Of a stretch of DNA of 64,000 nucleotides, positions 51,501 through 62,452 are shown one piece after another. The first letter of the stretch is position 1, and every line of letters begins with the position of its first letter. This DNA comes from Callaeas wilsoni (Eukaryota; Chordata; Aves; Passeriformes; Callaeidae). Location of the stretch: contig VWPU01009721.1 of the NCBI GenBank assembly GCA_013398955.1, positions 62,001 through 126,000 of the forward strand, given 5' to 3'. The translations under genes were made by a program, and so were the position numbers. The notes under the pieces are model-generated. The model was given only the letters and a program-made list of their open reading frames with translations. It was not told the DNA's origin and made no database searches.

Positions 51501-53089
51501 ATTCTCTGCCTCATAAATCTTTTTTGACTCATTCCATCTTCAGTCTTCCTTAGCTGCATTTGTTACTGACTGCATCTTACTCAATCTAATGATAATGACT
51601 ACATTTTTCAGTTTTTCATCCTTTTAATGTTTCAAAGTCATTTATTTCTTGACCTTACCTGCCTCAAAATCTTCAGGCAGTAATGAAAAAGGGGGCAGGT
51701 TTCTAGAAAGCTGTAAAAATCCACCAGGGAGAGGCCAAGTTGAATCCCCAACATTTAATGACTGGCTCATTTTCCTTCCCATTTCCTTTACATTACCTAT
51801 GGGAACCTTACAGATCAACAAGAATCACTATAAGCAGAGCAGTAACACTTATTGATTGTATCATGCCTCATGTTTTCCTGGCAAATCTTTAATGTCTAAC
51901 CTCTCTAATCCCTGCTGACCATGCGCTCTTAGATCTTTAGTCCTATCTCTGTTGTTTAAATTTCCACACCACCTGTTCCTGCTCAAAATCTACGTAACCT
52001 CTAGAAAACTTACAAATTTTTTTAGCAAAATTTCTTTTTTTTTTCTGAGGCCAGTGAAGAGGACAAGGTATTTTTATCCTGACAAAAAACATCATAATTA
52101 ATTAATTCAAATTAATTTAAGTACAGTAACAATTCCTTAAAACTCCATATAATTCTTGAGTGACTGAGTCTGAGTACTTCAAGGAGCTACAGCAGGGTCG
52201 TTATGCATTGATGGGTTATCCATTCTTTTTGAGATGATATATTGTTCAAAATATAACTGGTTTTCTGCATCCTTCGTTTTGCAGTCCATGATGAAACACT
52301 AAAGTGCTCTAAGAAAAATCTGCAAACTAAACGACAATCAGTCTCCATACAAGTCTTATGTACCTGAAAAACTTAGTAAGAGTTCTAGTAAGAACTGACG
52401 TATAGTGATCATCTATTACTATTACCTCACCACTTCAGGCTTGACCAAAAGTTAAAAGAAATTAAGGGCATGACCCCAATACCTCAAACACTGACATGCT
52501 TGGGACTTTAATCGCCTGACTAGGAAGCCTCTTCCAGTTTGAAAACACTCACAGTAAAGAAATGCTTCCTAATTCATCTGAACCTCCCCTGATGCAGCTC
52601 TGAGGCATTGCCTTATGTTCTATAAATGGATGTTAGGAAGAAGAGATCAGCAGCTACCTCTTCACTTCCCCTCCTCAGGAAGCTGCAGAGAGCAAGGAGG
52701 TCAGCCTTCAGCCTTCTTTTCTCCAAGCTAAACAAGCCCAAAGCCCTTAGCAGCTCCTCACAGGACATTCCTTTCAGTCCTTCCATCAGATTTGTTGCTC
52801 TCTGTTGGATGCACTCAAAGACCTTTACAACAGAATTTAACATCTGTTTTAATTTTCATGCCACTCATGACTGCCCAGTGTTCCAACCTATCTACATCCC
52901 TCTGTAAGGCCTCCTGTTCCTTGAGAGAGTCAACAGCACTATATCAAATATTACACTGATACTAGTTCAAATTCTACTGCAGAGTACTGTAGTCTCAGTA
53001 CTATTTTAAAGTATAAAGGTGTAGTCCACCATCAAAGGTTAGAATGATCATCCCTCTCGAGTTAAAAACAATGGTATTCATTCACTCAC
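48526..53089 (-). other. PTPRD: PTPRD intron, 4.6 kb
   Basis: This intron contains one internally deleted CR1 fragment (52480-52945) and a short G-rich stretch at 50603-50626 (GGTGGAGGGGGGAGGGAGG followed by AGGG on the plus strand). The rest is unremarkable AT-rich sequence. Short open frames such as 49304-49525 and 49350-49583 lie on opposite strands of the same stretch and have no recognisable domain. Confidence 0.9.
52480..52945 (-). repeat. CR1 LINE fragment with internal deletion
   Basis: On the minus strand it starts with the region after the RT core (AVDSLKEQEALQRDVDRLEH then WAVMSGMK). It then jumps to the C-terminal ORF2 end (FECIQQRATNLMEGLKG, LGLFSLEKRRLKADLLAL) and the 3' untranslated region. 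The terminal 3' repeats are not seen, so the 3' end is worn or truncated. The junction is near 52840. Confidence 0.87.
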
Positions 53090-53343
53090 TTTATATTCTC
53101 ATTTGAGGGTACTTCTGGAAGCTCCACAGTTATCATGCCATCTAAGTTGGTCTTTCCAATGAAGACTGGCTTTGTGCGAAGCACGTCTGGTGCAGTCTTT
53201 GCTGTTACTCTGTGCTGAAGACCCCCAGCACTATTCCCTCTGTTTGTCAGGACAAATGAATATGATGTCTCTGGCTTCAAGTTTGTGATCAGCTTTTGAG
53301 TAGCACGTCCATCAACCTCCATTTTCCCATCATCATAAAGAAT
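53090..53343 (-). CDS. PTPRD: PTPRD exon: rest of FN3-8 and start of membrane-proximal region
   Basis: This 254-base exon has 84 whole codons plus the first two bases of a Lys codon. It opens with [19 protein letters not shown], continues through [20 protein letters not shown] (the E-F strands of FN3-8) and [15 protein letters not shown], and then enters the membrane-proximal segment [18 protein letters not shown] ending NENIK. The donor is ATAAA|GTGAGT. The next exon supplies the A of the Lys codon and the GYY that follows. The sequence fits PTPRD; PTPRS has a clearly different TAPDLLPHK-type segment here. The acceptor (ATTAATTTAG) is the least pyrimidine-rich of the set, but it is the only one that keeps the frame. 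Confidence 0.97.
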
Positions 53344-54112
53344 CTAAATTAATACACAAAGGTAGTTCTGGTTACTAGAAGGAAAATAATGCTGTCACAC
53401 TGAATTCACGAATCACCCCACCTATAAATTTAAATAATAAATAAATTTAAGTTTATTTGGACATTTTAGGGTGTAAAATAGTGCTGAATTCACTACTGCA
53501 AGTAAATTTCTCACTTTCGGGGAAAAAAAAATGCTACATTGATATAAAACAATGTAAACACTCCTGAAACCCAATTTCACTTTTTCAAAGTCAGCAACTT
53601 TTTTGGAACCCAGAATTTATAGAAAGGTATTCTTGTTAAAAGTATCTTAACTTTTCCATTCACACTCCTTATTTAGAAAGATTTTTGTACCATTCAGTTC
53701 CTAAAATACTGTTCTTCTCTTGCCACTGCTTGAGATGATGTAAGTGATTAAGAATGGAGTGGAAGAAGTTCCAGGCAGACTGCATGTTACACTGAGTCTC
53801 TGGATAAAGCTATAGCTAGTTGAGTAAAAGAGTTGGAAATCAAAAATGTGCTGTTGTACATTGAGGAGACAAAAACCAAAATGGTACTCAATTGAATTCG
53901 CTATGGAAAAGACTAGAAAAATAGAAGAAAATTTTTGTTTCCTTTCACTATTTTCTTTAAAATACTGTAGCAGTGAATGAAAAATTAACAATCTTAGAAA
54001 CAAGGATACCCCCAATACATGTTCATGATACTTGCTCAGTAAGCTACTTAACCAGGTAAATATGTTGTCTAGTTTCTGTTATTTTTTCTTGTACAAAAGG
54101 AAAGTAACTTAC
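53344..54112 (-). other. PTPRD: PTPRD intron, 769 bases
   Basis: The donor is GTAAGT and the acceptor is GTATTAATTTAG. The acceptor has a weak pyrimidine tract. Nothing else is recognised in it, and the 104-codon minus-strand open frame at 53701-54015 is Ser/Phe/Leu-rich chance sequence. Confidence 0.93.
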
Positions 54113-54210
54113 TTTGAAAGGCAAAGCTGAATTGTAGTTTTCTGGAATTTCCCAGGACAGCAAAACAGAAGTCTTCATTACTGCTTTAACATGAAAATTT
54201 TTTGCAAACA
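54113..54210 (-). CDS. PTPRD: PTPRD exon: first part of FN3 domain 8
   Basis: This 98-base exon (101 if the upstream AG is used) completes a Val codon and then encodes 32 residues, [20 protein letters not shown] followed by [12 protein letters not shown]. This is the A to C strand region of the last FN3 domain, with the conserved B-strand Trp in LLSWEIP. The donor is AAA|GTAAGT, a full consensus. The next exon begins exactly at the following codon (ILYDDGK). The VFAKNFHV start is shared across LAR-family receptors and marks the domain retained in both short and long isoforms. The start of the exon is uncertain by one codon because of the tandem acceptor. Reading past the donor gives an unrelated tail, so the longer open frame there is not real. 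Confidence 0.97.
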
Positions 54211-54216
54211 CTGCTG
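54211..54216 (-). promoter_or_regulatory. PTPRD: NAGNAG tandem 3' splice site
   Basis: The transcript reads CAGCAG at the exon start. Use of the second AG gives VDQ-VFAKNF, the form I associate with PTPRD. Use of the first adds codon GCA, giving VDQ-AVFAKNF. Both keep the frame. NAGNAG sites often yield a mixture of products, and the first AG has the long pyrimidine tract directly in front of it. Confidence 0.85.
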
Positions 54217-54642
54217 GAAAAAAAGAAAGAATGTATATAAACAACATCTTGGAGCTCAGATCTTGTCATATTTCCACTGCTACTTGGGAGCATTAGCTTT
54301 CCATTTAGGTCAAAAATCAATAAGGATTCAATTCTCCTACCTGTTTGTTCATATTTAAATATCATGTTTAAAGTCATTCTCACTCTTATCTAGTGATAAC
54401 CCAATACGCACATTTTCCTTACCTGAAAATATTGTGAAGAAGTTAGCCAGAACTTGCTTGGCAAGGGACAACTGAATTCTAAGGCATCCAAAACATATTA
54501 AGATTTATATACTTTACCTTTTGTGTTTGATGAACCTATTTTTATGAATGGGCCGGTCAGTTTTATTTACACCTTCATAAAAACTGATATCCAAAGACCG
54601 ATACTCCTTTAAAGGTCAACGCCATAAGCAGACAAATCCTAC
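54211..54642 (-). other. PTPRD: PTPRD intron, 432 bases, with tandem acceptor
   Basis: This is the shortest intron in the window. It ends in CTTTCTTTTTTTCCAGCAG, giving two possible AG acceptors three bases apart. The bounds given assume the downstream one. No repeat or other gene is seen. Confidence 0.93.
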
Positions 54643-55230
54643 CTTGATCCACGGGTAGTGTCCTGAACTGGACACTTGGACTATATGGACCAGGCCCTTT
54701 GCTTGTGTGGGCACGTACTTTTACATCATAAGTGGTATCTGGTTTTAAGCCAGAAAGTGTCATAGTGGTATCAGCAGGAACAACAGGGAGTTCAACTGGC
54801 TGGTAAGCAACATTGATATCTCTGTACAAGATGGTATATTTGGTGATAATGCCATTTCTTTCTGCCAAGAGTGGCATCTGCCAAGTTAATTGAACTGATG
54901 TAGAAGTAGAGCTTTCCGAGTGGAGATTTTGGGGAAATCCACTGGGTACCTCTTCAGGAACAGAAATCTCTTTAACCATCTCCTCCCCAAAGCCCACTTT
55001 ATTTCTAGCTGAGAGCCTGAAGACATAAGAAGCTCCTTTGTGAATGTCTGTGGCCGTGAAGTGATCTTCTTTCTCTGAGAACTCCATGGTTGTTAATGTA
55101 TCCATGTCTTTGCGACCAAACTTCAGGCGATAACCCTGCAGCGGGCCAAAAGTTTCCACAGGAGGATGCCACTGAATTAGAGCCGTGTTCATCTGTGTGT
55201 GGCTAATCACAAGCCGAGGTTTGCCTGGAA
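54643..55230 (-). CDS. PTPRD: PTPRD exon: FN3 domains 6 and 7
   Basis: This is the largest exon seen, 588 bases and 196 codons, entering after one base of a codon and leaving after one base. It carries two complete FN3 repeats. FN3-6 runs from [20 protein letters not shown], with the B-strand Trp in QWHPP and the F-strand [12 protein letters not shown], to [10 protein letters not shown]3-7 runs from [13 protein letters not shown], with the B-strand Trp in LTWQMP and [19 protein letters not shown], to FRTLPVDQ. The [15 protein letters not shown] and [19 protein letters not shown] segments are characteristic of PTPRD and differ from PTPRS. Acceptor TGTGCTACAG; donor CAAG|GTAGGA. Two FN3 modules on a single exon is the known arrangement in this gene family. 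FN3-6 and FN3-7 are absent from the short isoforms known in mammals. Confidence 0.98.
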
Positions 55231-58200
55231 CTGTAGCACAATGTTATTTAAAGAGGACAGATATAAACACAATTGCACGTACAATTCTTGAGGCTAGTTT
55301 TAGCAGGAATAGGAACATATTTTATCTTTCCTCACTCTTAGTTCCACATATTACTGTCCTAATGAAGAAACAGTGTCTGGCTCCTGCACTATTTAGTCAC
55401 ACAGTATAAGGAACTGCCACAGTAGAGATGTTCACTGTTTTTTTGTCTTCTTCCCTTACCATAATTTCTAAATACAGAGCACATTCAGAGGCACAGGATC
55501 TAGGAACACAAATAAAGAAGTAAAACTTCCAACAAACGTCTTATGAATGGTTCTGTCTCACAGATCCTTGTTTGCAAAAAAGAAAAAAAAAAAAACAAAA
55601 AAAGTACTGTCATAAATTTTCATTTATTTAATCCAAGGCACATTTCCTGTAAATGGGAAAATAATTAATGAAGAAATTACAAGTTTCTAGATAAATTTAA
55701 CATAAATTTTATCATTAATAGCTAAAATGTGGTAGCAGTCAGAACAACCTTGCCCCCAATAATCATGACTACACATGATAGAGTCCTGTCATTCTAGTTT
55801 CCATATACAAATCACCTTCACCTCCACTGTTTCAGTGTGGAGAGGTAGGGCAGTTTGGAATTTAATATTTTTACATGGCTTATCACATATGATTTATTTT
55901 ACAGCATGGTTTTCGTATACATGAACTGGATTTCTTTTGAAGAAGGCTAAACTGGTAGCTCTTCTTAACATACACACTACATACAGTAACAATCTTAATT
56001 GGGACCCGTTGGTCCAAACTGGTGATTTGTCTTTCAGAGAAGTTCAGACTGCAAGTGTGCTATGGACATTGATGAGGATTGAATCAGTCCAGAGAGGACT
56101 GAATGAGTCCAAATCAAGCCAAAAATACTATTATACAATTTGTACAGTGCATATTTTTGGAGTCTCAATATGAATTCTCATTTACTGTTTTTATTTAATT
56201 GATCAATTAATTTTAATTTATTCATGTCCATGTGTATACATTTAATTTATATTTTCATTAATATTTCTATTTCAAAAAAGTCTGTTTCTATTACAGCAAT
56301 TTATTTGATAATGAAACATATCCATAACTATTTAGAAATTCGGTGTTCATTCCATACTTATGCCTGACAGGTCAAGAGATGAGAATAGTTTTGGGAGTAG
56401 TACTGCAATGACAACATAGTCTTCAACAAAGGAGAATTAGTTTCATCTGCATTTGAAGCCTTCCCATGTGGATGTAACTGCTGCACTGTGAGCTCTGGTT
56501 CCTGTATTTAAACACTTCAATAGATTTTATTACTTATCTTCAGTTCTCAGGCACCCAGCAAATCAGATTGTTATTGTCAGAAGGTCTAACTACCATTCCA
56601 TAAAGAATTAGGAATAAGGAGAGAAGAATGGCATGCCTTGGAGAAAATTCTGCATTTAGCAAGCTCTTTCCTCATTACATCTGTCATAAGTCATGACATT
56701 GCTTCTAATTTCTTACGAATTATAGATAGGTTTTATATAAACTTTCCAAATATCTTTAATTTTAAATGTTAGGTTCACCTGGTAGCATTATTGTGGGATC
56801 TCTTTAGTGTTTTCCCACACTTTCCGCTGTGTAAAGAATATCTCTCTAGTTAGTTCTGACTTTCCGTCATTGATAACTACATGTCTCTACGCAACAAAGA
56901 GAAGGCTGTGAAGGCCACTTGCAGGCCATGTTTTTCTCTGCATTCTTACTATTACTGGCACCAGTGTAGCAGAGGAAAGAACAGTTTACCTAAAAATAAT
57001 AGTAACTCCTTCAGCTTCCTAGAGGAGAGATTACTGGAAGAGATAACCAAATTATTTTTCGTGATAAATTGCCTTTTTTTGGTTCTTGTGGCAGACTTCA
57101 TAATTAGAACTACATTTTAACCCTTGTGGAAACCAAAGAGAAAGGAAGAAACTAATACTTGCTCTTGATCAGAACCAGGGAACTAATAAAGCTTACTTAT
57201 CCAATAAAATACCCTGTGACTAAAGTAGTAAATTACAATGGTCCCATTTTTTTCATACCATAAAGCCTATCTGATGCTGCAAAGCAGATAAATTTCTTTT
57301 TATTTTCATACAGCTTTGAGTTAACATTTACTTTTAGTATGATTTACTTGTGAATATTACAGTCTTTTAGGACAAATGACAGGATTGTGTGCAGTCATAC
57401 AGCTGTGTCACCAAACAGCTCTGTCTGGAAATTTCTGATAATAACCTGAATTTTCCATGAGCCTAAAAGAAGTGAAATTGTCCATAAAATAAAATATATT
57501 CTCTGATCTAGTGAAATCCTCTTCCATTACTACATAGCAAGACATCTCTCACATAGCCCTTTGCAAAAGAGATTACTGCTGCAATGGCTTGCCACTACTA
57601 GTAGAAGCTAACGGAAGCAGTCTTTGCCAAATTACCTGAAGTAACTTGTTCCTGTTAGCTGCTATAAAGTACACTACCACCTTAATATAAACTTTCTTCT
57701 TTTAGCTGAAATCTGTATTTCAGGAGTGCTGTCCAGTATGAGAGCAAATGACAAGTAATGCACAAGCTATTGTCCTATGAGATTCTTTAACTACTGTGAC
57801 ACAGAAATTGAAGGTCTGATTAAAATCTTCATAAAAATTGTATATCACTGAGTAGTAAGTCTTCATTTTTACCAAGGTCTTGTAAATCATACATTTTGTA
57901 ACTTCTGCCTCAAGTAATTTAATAAGTACTTTGATTTAGAAATGTTCAGGAACAGTTTTTATTCCATCTGATTTCAATAGTGAGGAAAGGAAACTGAACA
58001 GAAGACAAAAACACACTCTTGAATGAAAATATCAATAGCATTCAGTGACTTTACCAATAACTGAGTTACCATACTGTAGGCTTGGTAAACTTATGTTTGG
58101 TGACTCTTTCCTGCCTAAAAAAGTAAATTATGCTTTTGTATCACTAACTGGACAGCTGAATAATTACTTATTGTCTGAGTACCTTACAGATAGCTTCTCT

Positions 58201-60132
58201 GTTAAATGTTCAGACATCTATTCTCCTTTCATATCTCTTATGGATATAATCTCAGTCAATCTCATTCAAACTTTAAAAATTAGACCAGAAAGTCAGATCT
58301 TTCATTTTTTTTATTGTAGTATTTGAATAGCACCTTTCTAGGAAAAAAAATAAAATGGAAACTCAAAGGGAATAGGAGATTTCATTACAGACCTACAACC
58401 CTTTGGTGTTAATGCATTGTTCCTTCCCATATGTGATGTAGTCTTACAGAAAATGAGCAGAAAGCTCTTGGTACTGACGATATTCAATGTCTCCTTTTTT
58501 CAAAAATCTGCATACAAATTTTTCTTACAAAAAAAGCCCAAACACAGCAAGCTGTAACACCAAGTCAAGAGATTTCATACAATCTGGAATGTATGAAGGA
58601 GCAAAATGGTAACCAGCTGTTAAGCCCAGGAACAAACATTACTTGTTCACAGGGTTAGGCAAATGACAACAACAGTGTAATATGCATTACATTTACAGAC
58701 ATGCCTCTGATTCTCTATTGCTCTTCAGTCAAGTTTATATGGGATACAGGATTTGTTCTTTTTTAAATAGAAGCACCAGAGATCTTGGTAGACTGGCACA
58801 TGAAGAGTCAATAAGGACCAAATGCAGTGAAACTTCTAAGTTTTGGAAGCAAATTTGCATAACCTATGTTTATGTCGAGGAACTAATAAAATTATAATTT
58901 ATATAACTGTGTTTATTTAAATTGGGAGTTGAACTTTAAAAAGGAGTAATGGATCCAGTGGCTTTTTTTCTTAAGTTCCAATACATCCCAGAAATATATC
59001 ACTTTTTTTCCCAGAATATGAGAATTCAGGAAAGATAAGAAGTTAGAGAGTAAGTTTCAGCAATAGCCAAGAGTCATGACGAGAATGGATTCTAAGATCT
59101 GAAATGAAATGTTGTGCATCTAGCCACCAAGACTGAGATTTTTCCAAGGAATCTAACAAGAAAAGGATATAGATGGTTTTGATATTATTATAAGATGTGT
59201 TCTGCATTCAGTGATTGTTTTAAAAAATGACTCAATCACTATAAATACAAATATATATGTCTTTTGGATTTCATCTATTACCGTAAACAATACATTGTTA
59301 TTAAGAGAGCTTGTGCTACATGTGATTGTAATGGAATATCCTTAATGGCTGCACTACAAACCCCTGAAAATGAACACAATACCTACAGATTGTGAATATC
59401 TGTAGGAAAGCATCACACTAAAGCTGTGGTGGCATCAATTGGTTAAGCTATGCCACAGTGACACATTTAAAAAAAGAAAAAAAAAAATTGTTCCTCATCT
59501 AAAAGCAGTTTGGTTCATCCCATCTGTGCTAACTGCTCTACTGGTTATGCAATCAAGATATCCAACATTTAGTACCACCTGTGATCAAATGCAGACTGAA
59601 CACAGTGGCAGGGTGTATTTTGCCCCAATTTGTTCCTTAAATGACCCCTGAATCAATATGGGCTTCAGTGTTTTACAGGCTGTAGTTTCATTCTGTTTTC
59701 CAATTCTCTGTTTTAAGAATTAAATTCTTCTGAGATAAGTTGTGAATGCCCTACAGATGGGTTCTTTCAATGTTTTTACTGACAGGCAGTGATGTTGCTA
59801 CTTTCATGAAGATCATGAAAACGCTTTACGAGTTTTTTCAAATATCCTTCTCAGCTCTGAATTTCTATTTTTTCCTCTCATAGAAGACACCGATGATAGT
59901 GGAAGAGCTACTAAAAACTATGAAGTGACCTCATCTGGAACTGAGAAAGGGACAAAGGGAGTCACTGGCTCTATTTTTATCTAAATAAATGAAGGTCCAA
60001 ATATTGAAACAGAAAATCCTATGTCATAGAAACACTTTTCACACAACAGGAAACTTCCAAATAGTAGGAACTAAGCAGTAGTAGAATAAGTCAAAGGATT
60101 CATTTAGAGCTTAATTTGTGTATAAGTATTAC
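55231..60132 (-). other. PTPRD: PTPRD intron between FN3-5 end exon and FN3-6/7 exon
   Basis: The intron is 4902 bases, with canonical GTAATA at the 5' end and a TGTGCTACAG acceptor at the 3' end. It is AT-rich, including a broken poly-A stretch near 55578-55605 and a very AT-rich stretch at 56180-56290. No CR1 fragment, second gene or RNA gene is recognised. The open frames inside it are short and look random. Confidence 0.9.
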
Positions 60133-60250
60133 CTGCACCAGTAGTAGATACGAGTTTGGGCTTGCTGCGTGCTCCATCACCTTTAGTTGTATAGGCTGTC
60201 ACAGTGAAAGAGTATGTGGTTTCAGGCTGAAGCCCAGAAATAATCATTTC
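60133..60250 (-). CDS. PTPRD: PTPRD exon: end of FN3 domain 5
   Basis: This 118-base exon starts in phase 0 with GAA and ends one base into a codon (…GGT GCA G|GTAATA). It encodes [20 protein letters not shown] and then [19 protein letters not shown], the last strands of FN3-5. The L-x-P-x-T-x-Y motif and the hydrophobic F-strand (YSFTVTAYT) are the usual FN3 hallmarks. The acceptor is TTTTATTTCATCTTAG, an acceptable pyrimidine tract despite the AT-rich surroundings. It follows the 27-base microexon, and since both junctions are phase 0 the frame is kept whether or not the microexon is included. The next exon completes the split Val codon. In longer-known LAR members the FN3-4 to FN3-7 block is alternatively removed as a unit, so this exon may belong only to long isoforms (inference). 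Confidence 0.97.
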
Positions 60251-62425
60251 CTAAGATGAAATAAAATAGAATAAAATTATTATATTATTATATTATATTA
60301 TAAATAAAATTCTTATATTATTAATTAAGAACAATTAATTTTAAATAGATAGTTTTCCATGAGAATGCAGAATCCTTTAGAAACCCTGTTCATATTACAC
60401 TTTTGAGCTATTGGCAGTGATAGCAAGCATTTGAGTGCACTAACAGACTGTACTATGCAAAATACTTGATAATGCAAAACATTTCACTCACTTAAGCAAT
60501 AAAAGACAGCACACATCTAAATAGTATGCCTCAGGTAGTTTAAAGCAAAAGGCCAAAGGCTTAGTGGTGTGAAGAGTGAAAGAAGTCTTCTGAAATACCT
60601 TGCCTGAGGAATACTACTGACACTGAACCACATGCACATGTATATATGAGAAACTCAGTTTTACTTAGTCATTAACAAGATATCACTGACATAGTTCTAA
60701 AATACCTAGTAAGAAAAATGCTGCATTTACATGCACACTTTGTAAGTAATGATGGTTTAGCTGAACAAAAAAGCCTTGTTACTTCTGTAACACTTTCACT
60801 GCGACCTGTGTCACTGGGTGGACTGCGCTTCTAAATATCTGAAAGGACTTCAGAAGTAACTAACCCTTCAGGTCTAAAAGAACTATGTAAAACGCCACTA
60901 AAACTCTGGTCAGAGGACAGATCTGACGGCCCTCAAATAACAGCAGCTACAAAACAACTAGCTTTTCAGCTAGAGCAAAGTAACAGCAACAAAATCAAAC
61001 TGTAAATATCAAAGCAAGGGGATATCTTTTCACATGTGTGTGCACATACGTTTATGCACACAGAAGATGGTGAACATGTACCAGAAATATACTAAACTTA
61101 TGTCCTGATACAAGGACAGCAAGAGGGGTAAATTTTGACACTTATAATATATATAAATTTTATATGCAAATATAATGGGATAGTATTTGATGGTAACTGA
61201 TGGGCCCAGAGTCCCCAACTCCCAGCCTGTAACCACTGGACTACTCCTTTGCATTTTCACATGCCTGAATGAACTTACACTAAATTTCAATGCTGGCAGA
61301 GGGATGGTGTATTTATACACCTAGAATAAATAGCAAATGTGCAATCACACATCCCTTAGATACAACAGCCATGAAAAGTTAATATAAAAATCATGAGCCA
61401 GACTATTCACAGTATATGGATTTTTCAAGATAGTAGATACGAGCTTAGCAAAGATGTAATTAGAATTCAGCATTGTATTTACAGTTAGTTATTAGCAATA
61501 TAGAAATAATAAGGTAATGATCAGAATGAGTGGACAAAATAGCTCAAGTGAAAAAAAAACCCCGAACAACAAAATGAAACAACGGATAACAATCTACTAC
61601 CAAATGATCCCCTTCTTACACTCTATCTCAGAATTGAATTGAACTGAACGGCCAAAATCAGTAAGAAAGACTTCACATCTTTTGTAAGAAAACTGCACCT
61701 GATATTACCAGAAATAAACGGTAAAAGGCAAAAAAACCCCTCACAAAACCACAAAACAGAAAGACTTATGAAGATATTAGCCTCATCTAAAACAACCAGT
61801 ACTTCATGGTGTAAGAGCTATGACACAATGCAGTGTTTTAAAGTGTGGTTTGGATACAGCAAACATTATTACTTAGGGATAAACACTGCAGGGCATCTGG
61901 CTTTCCTGATAGCATGTATTTATTTTATCCAAAAGAAAGCACAACTGACTTCTACTTTCAGTTACATAAAAAAAAAATTAATCTTAAAATGAATATAGAA
62001 AAATACAACTATTGGTATGTAACTCTGAACCACTTCTGTTTTATTTTTCTATCACCTTGTAAAGAAGAAACTGGGAGGCAAAGTTAGTGACAGCCATCAA
62101 AATGATGAAAACACAAATCAGTGCTGTACGTTTCGGCATCATGCTAAACCCCAGAACAGGCAAGCAACAGTAACCCTACTGTCCCTGGGAAAATAAAAGA
62201 AACCAACCAAAACAACAAAGGAAAAAGTTGTCATAAGAGAAAATCTTTGATGTTAGGAGCATGCGTTTGTGTAAGTGACAAAAAAACACCCTGCAAAACA
62301 AAAACAAACCCAAAGAAAGCACCAAAAAACTCCAAACCATACAATGCTACAAGCAAACAAGCAAGAAAAAAAAACCCAACCCAAACACACAATGTTTTTT
62401 TTCTGCCCAGTCAAAAAGTACTTAC
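60251..62425 (-). other. PTPRD: PTPRD intron between microexon and FN3-5 end exon
   Basis: The intron is 2175 bases. Its first 260 bases downstream of the microexon (62165-62425) are A/C-rich on the plus strand, so U/G-rich in the transcript. Its last 80 bases (60258-60335) are an almost pure A/T stretch next to the acceptor. The middle (60340-62160) shows no recognised gene or repeat. The 96-codon minus-strand open frame at 61030-61320 has no family features. Confidence 0.85.
60258..60335. repeat. AT-only low-complexity stretch beside an acceptor
   Basis: TATTATATTATTATATTATA-type sequence with hardly any G or C, starting eight bases upstream (in transcript order) of the FN3-5 end exon. Confidence 0.85.
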
Positions 62426-62452
62426 ATGTTCAGTAGTATCATCATATTCCCA
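62426..62452 (-). CDS. PTPRD: PTPRD 27-nt microexon in FN3-5 (meC / LASE-c type)
   Basis: Twenty-seven bases encode WEYDDTTEH, bounded by an AG acceptor (plus-strand CT at 62453-62454) and a consensus GTAAGT donor (62420-62425). Both boundaries are phase 0, so inclusion or skipping keeps the reading frame. The peptide closely matches the known nine-residue alternative insert in FN3-5 of type IIa receptor phosphatases (LASE-c in LAR, site C in PTPRD/PTPRS). It would sit in a loop before the strand starting at the next exon ([13 protein letters not shown]). It is too short for ORF finding and was located by peptide and splice-site recognition. Established knowledge: this insert is alternatively spliced in the nervous system. 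Whether it is used in this species is inferred. Confidence 0.93.
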
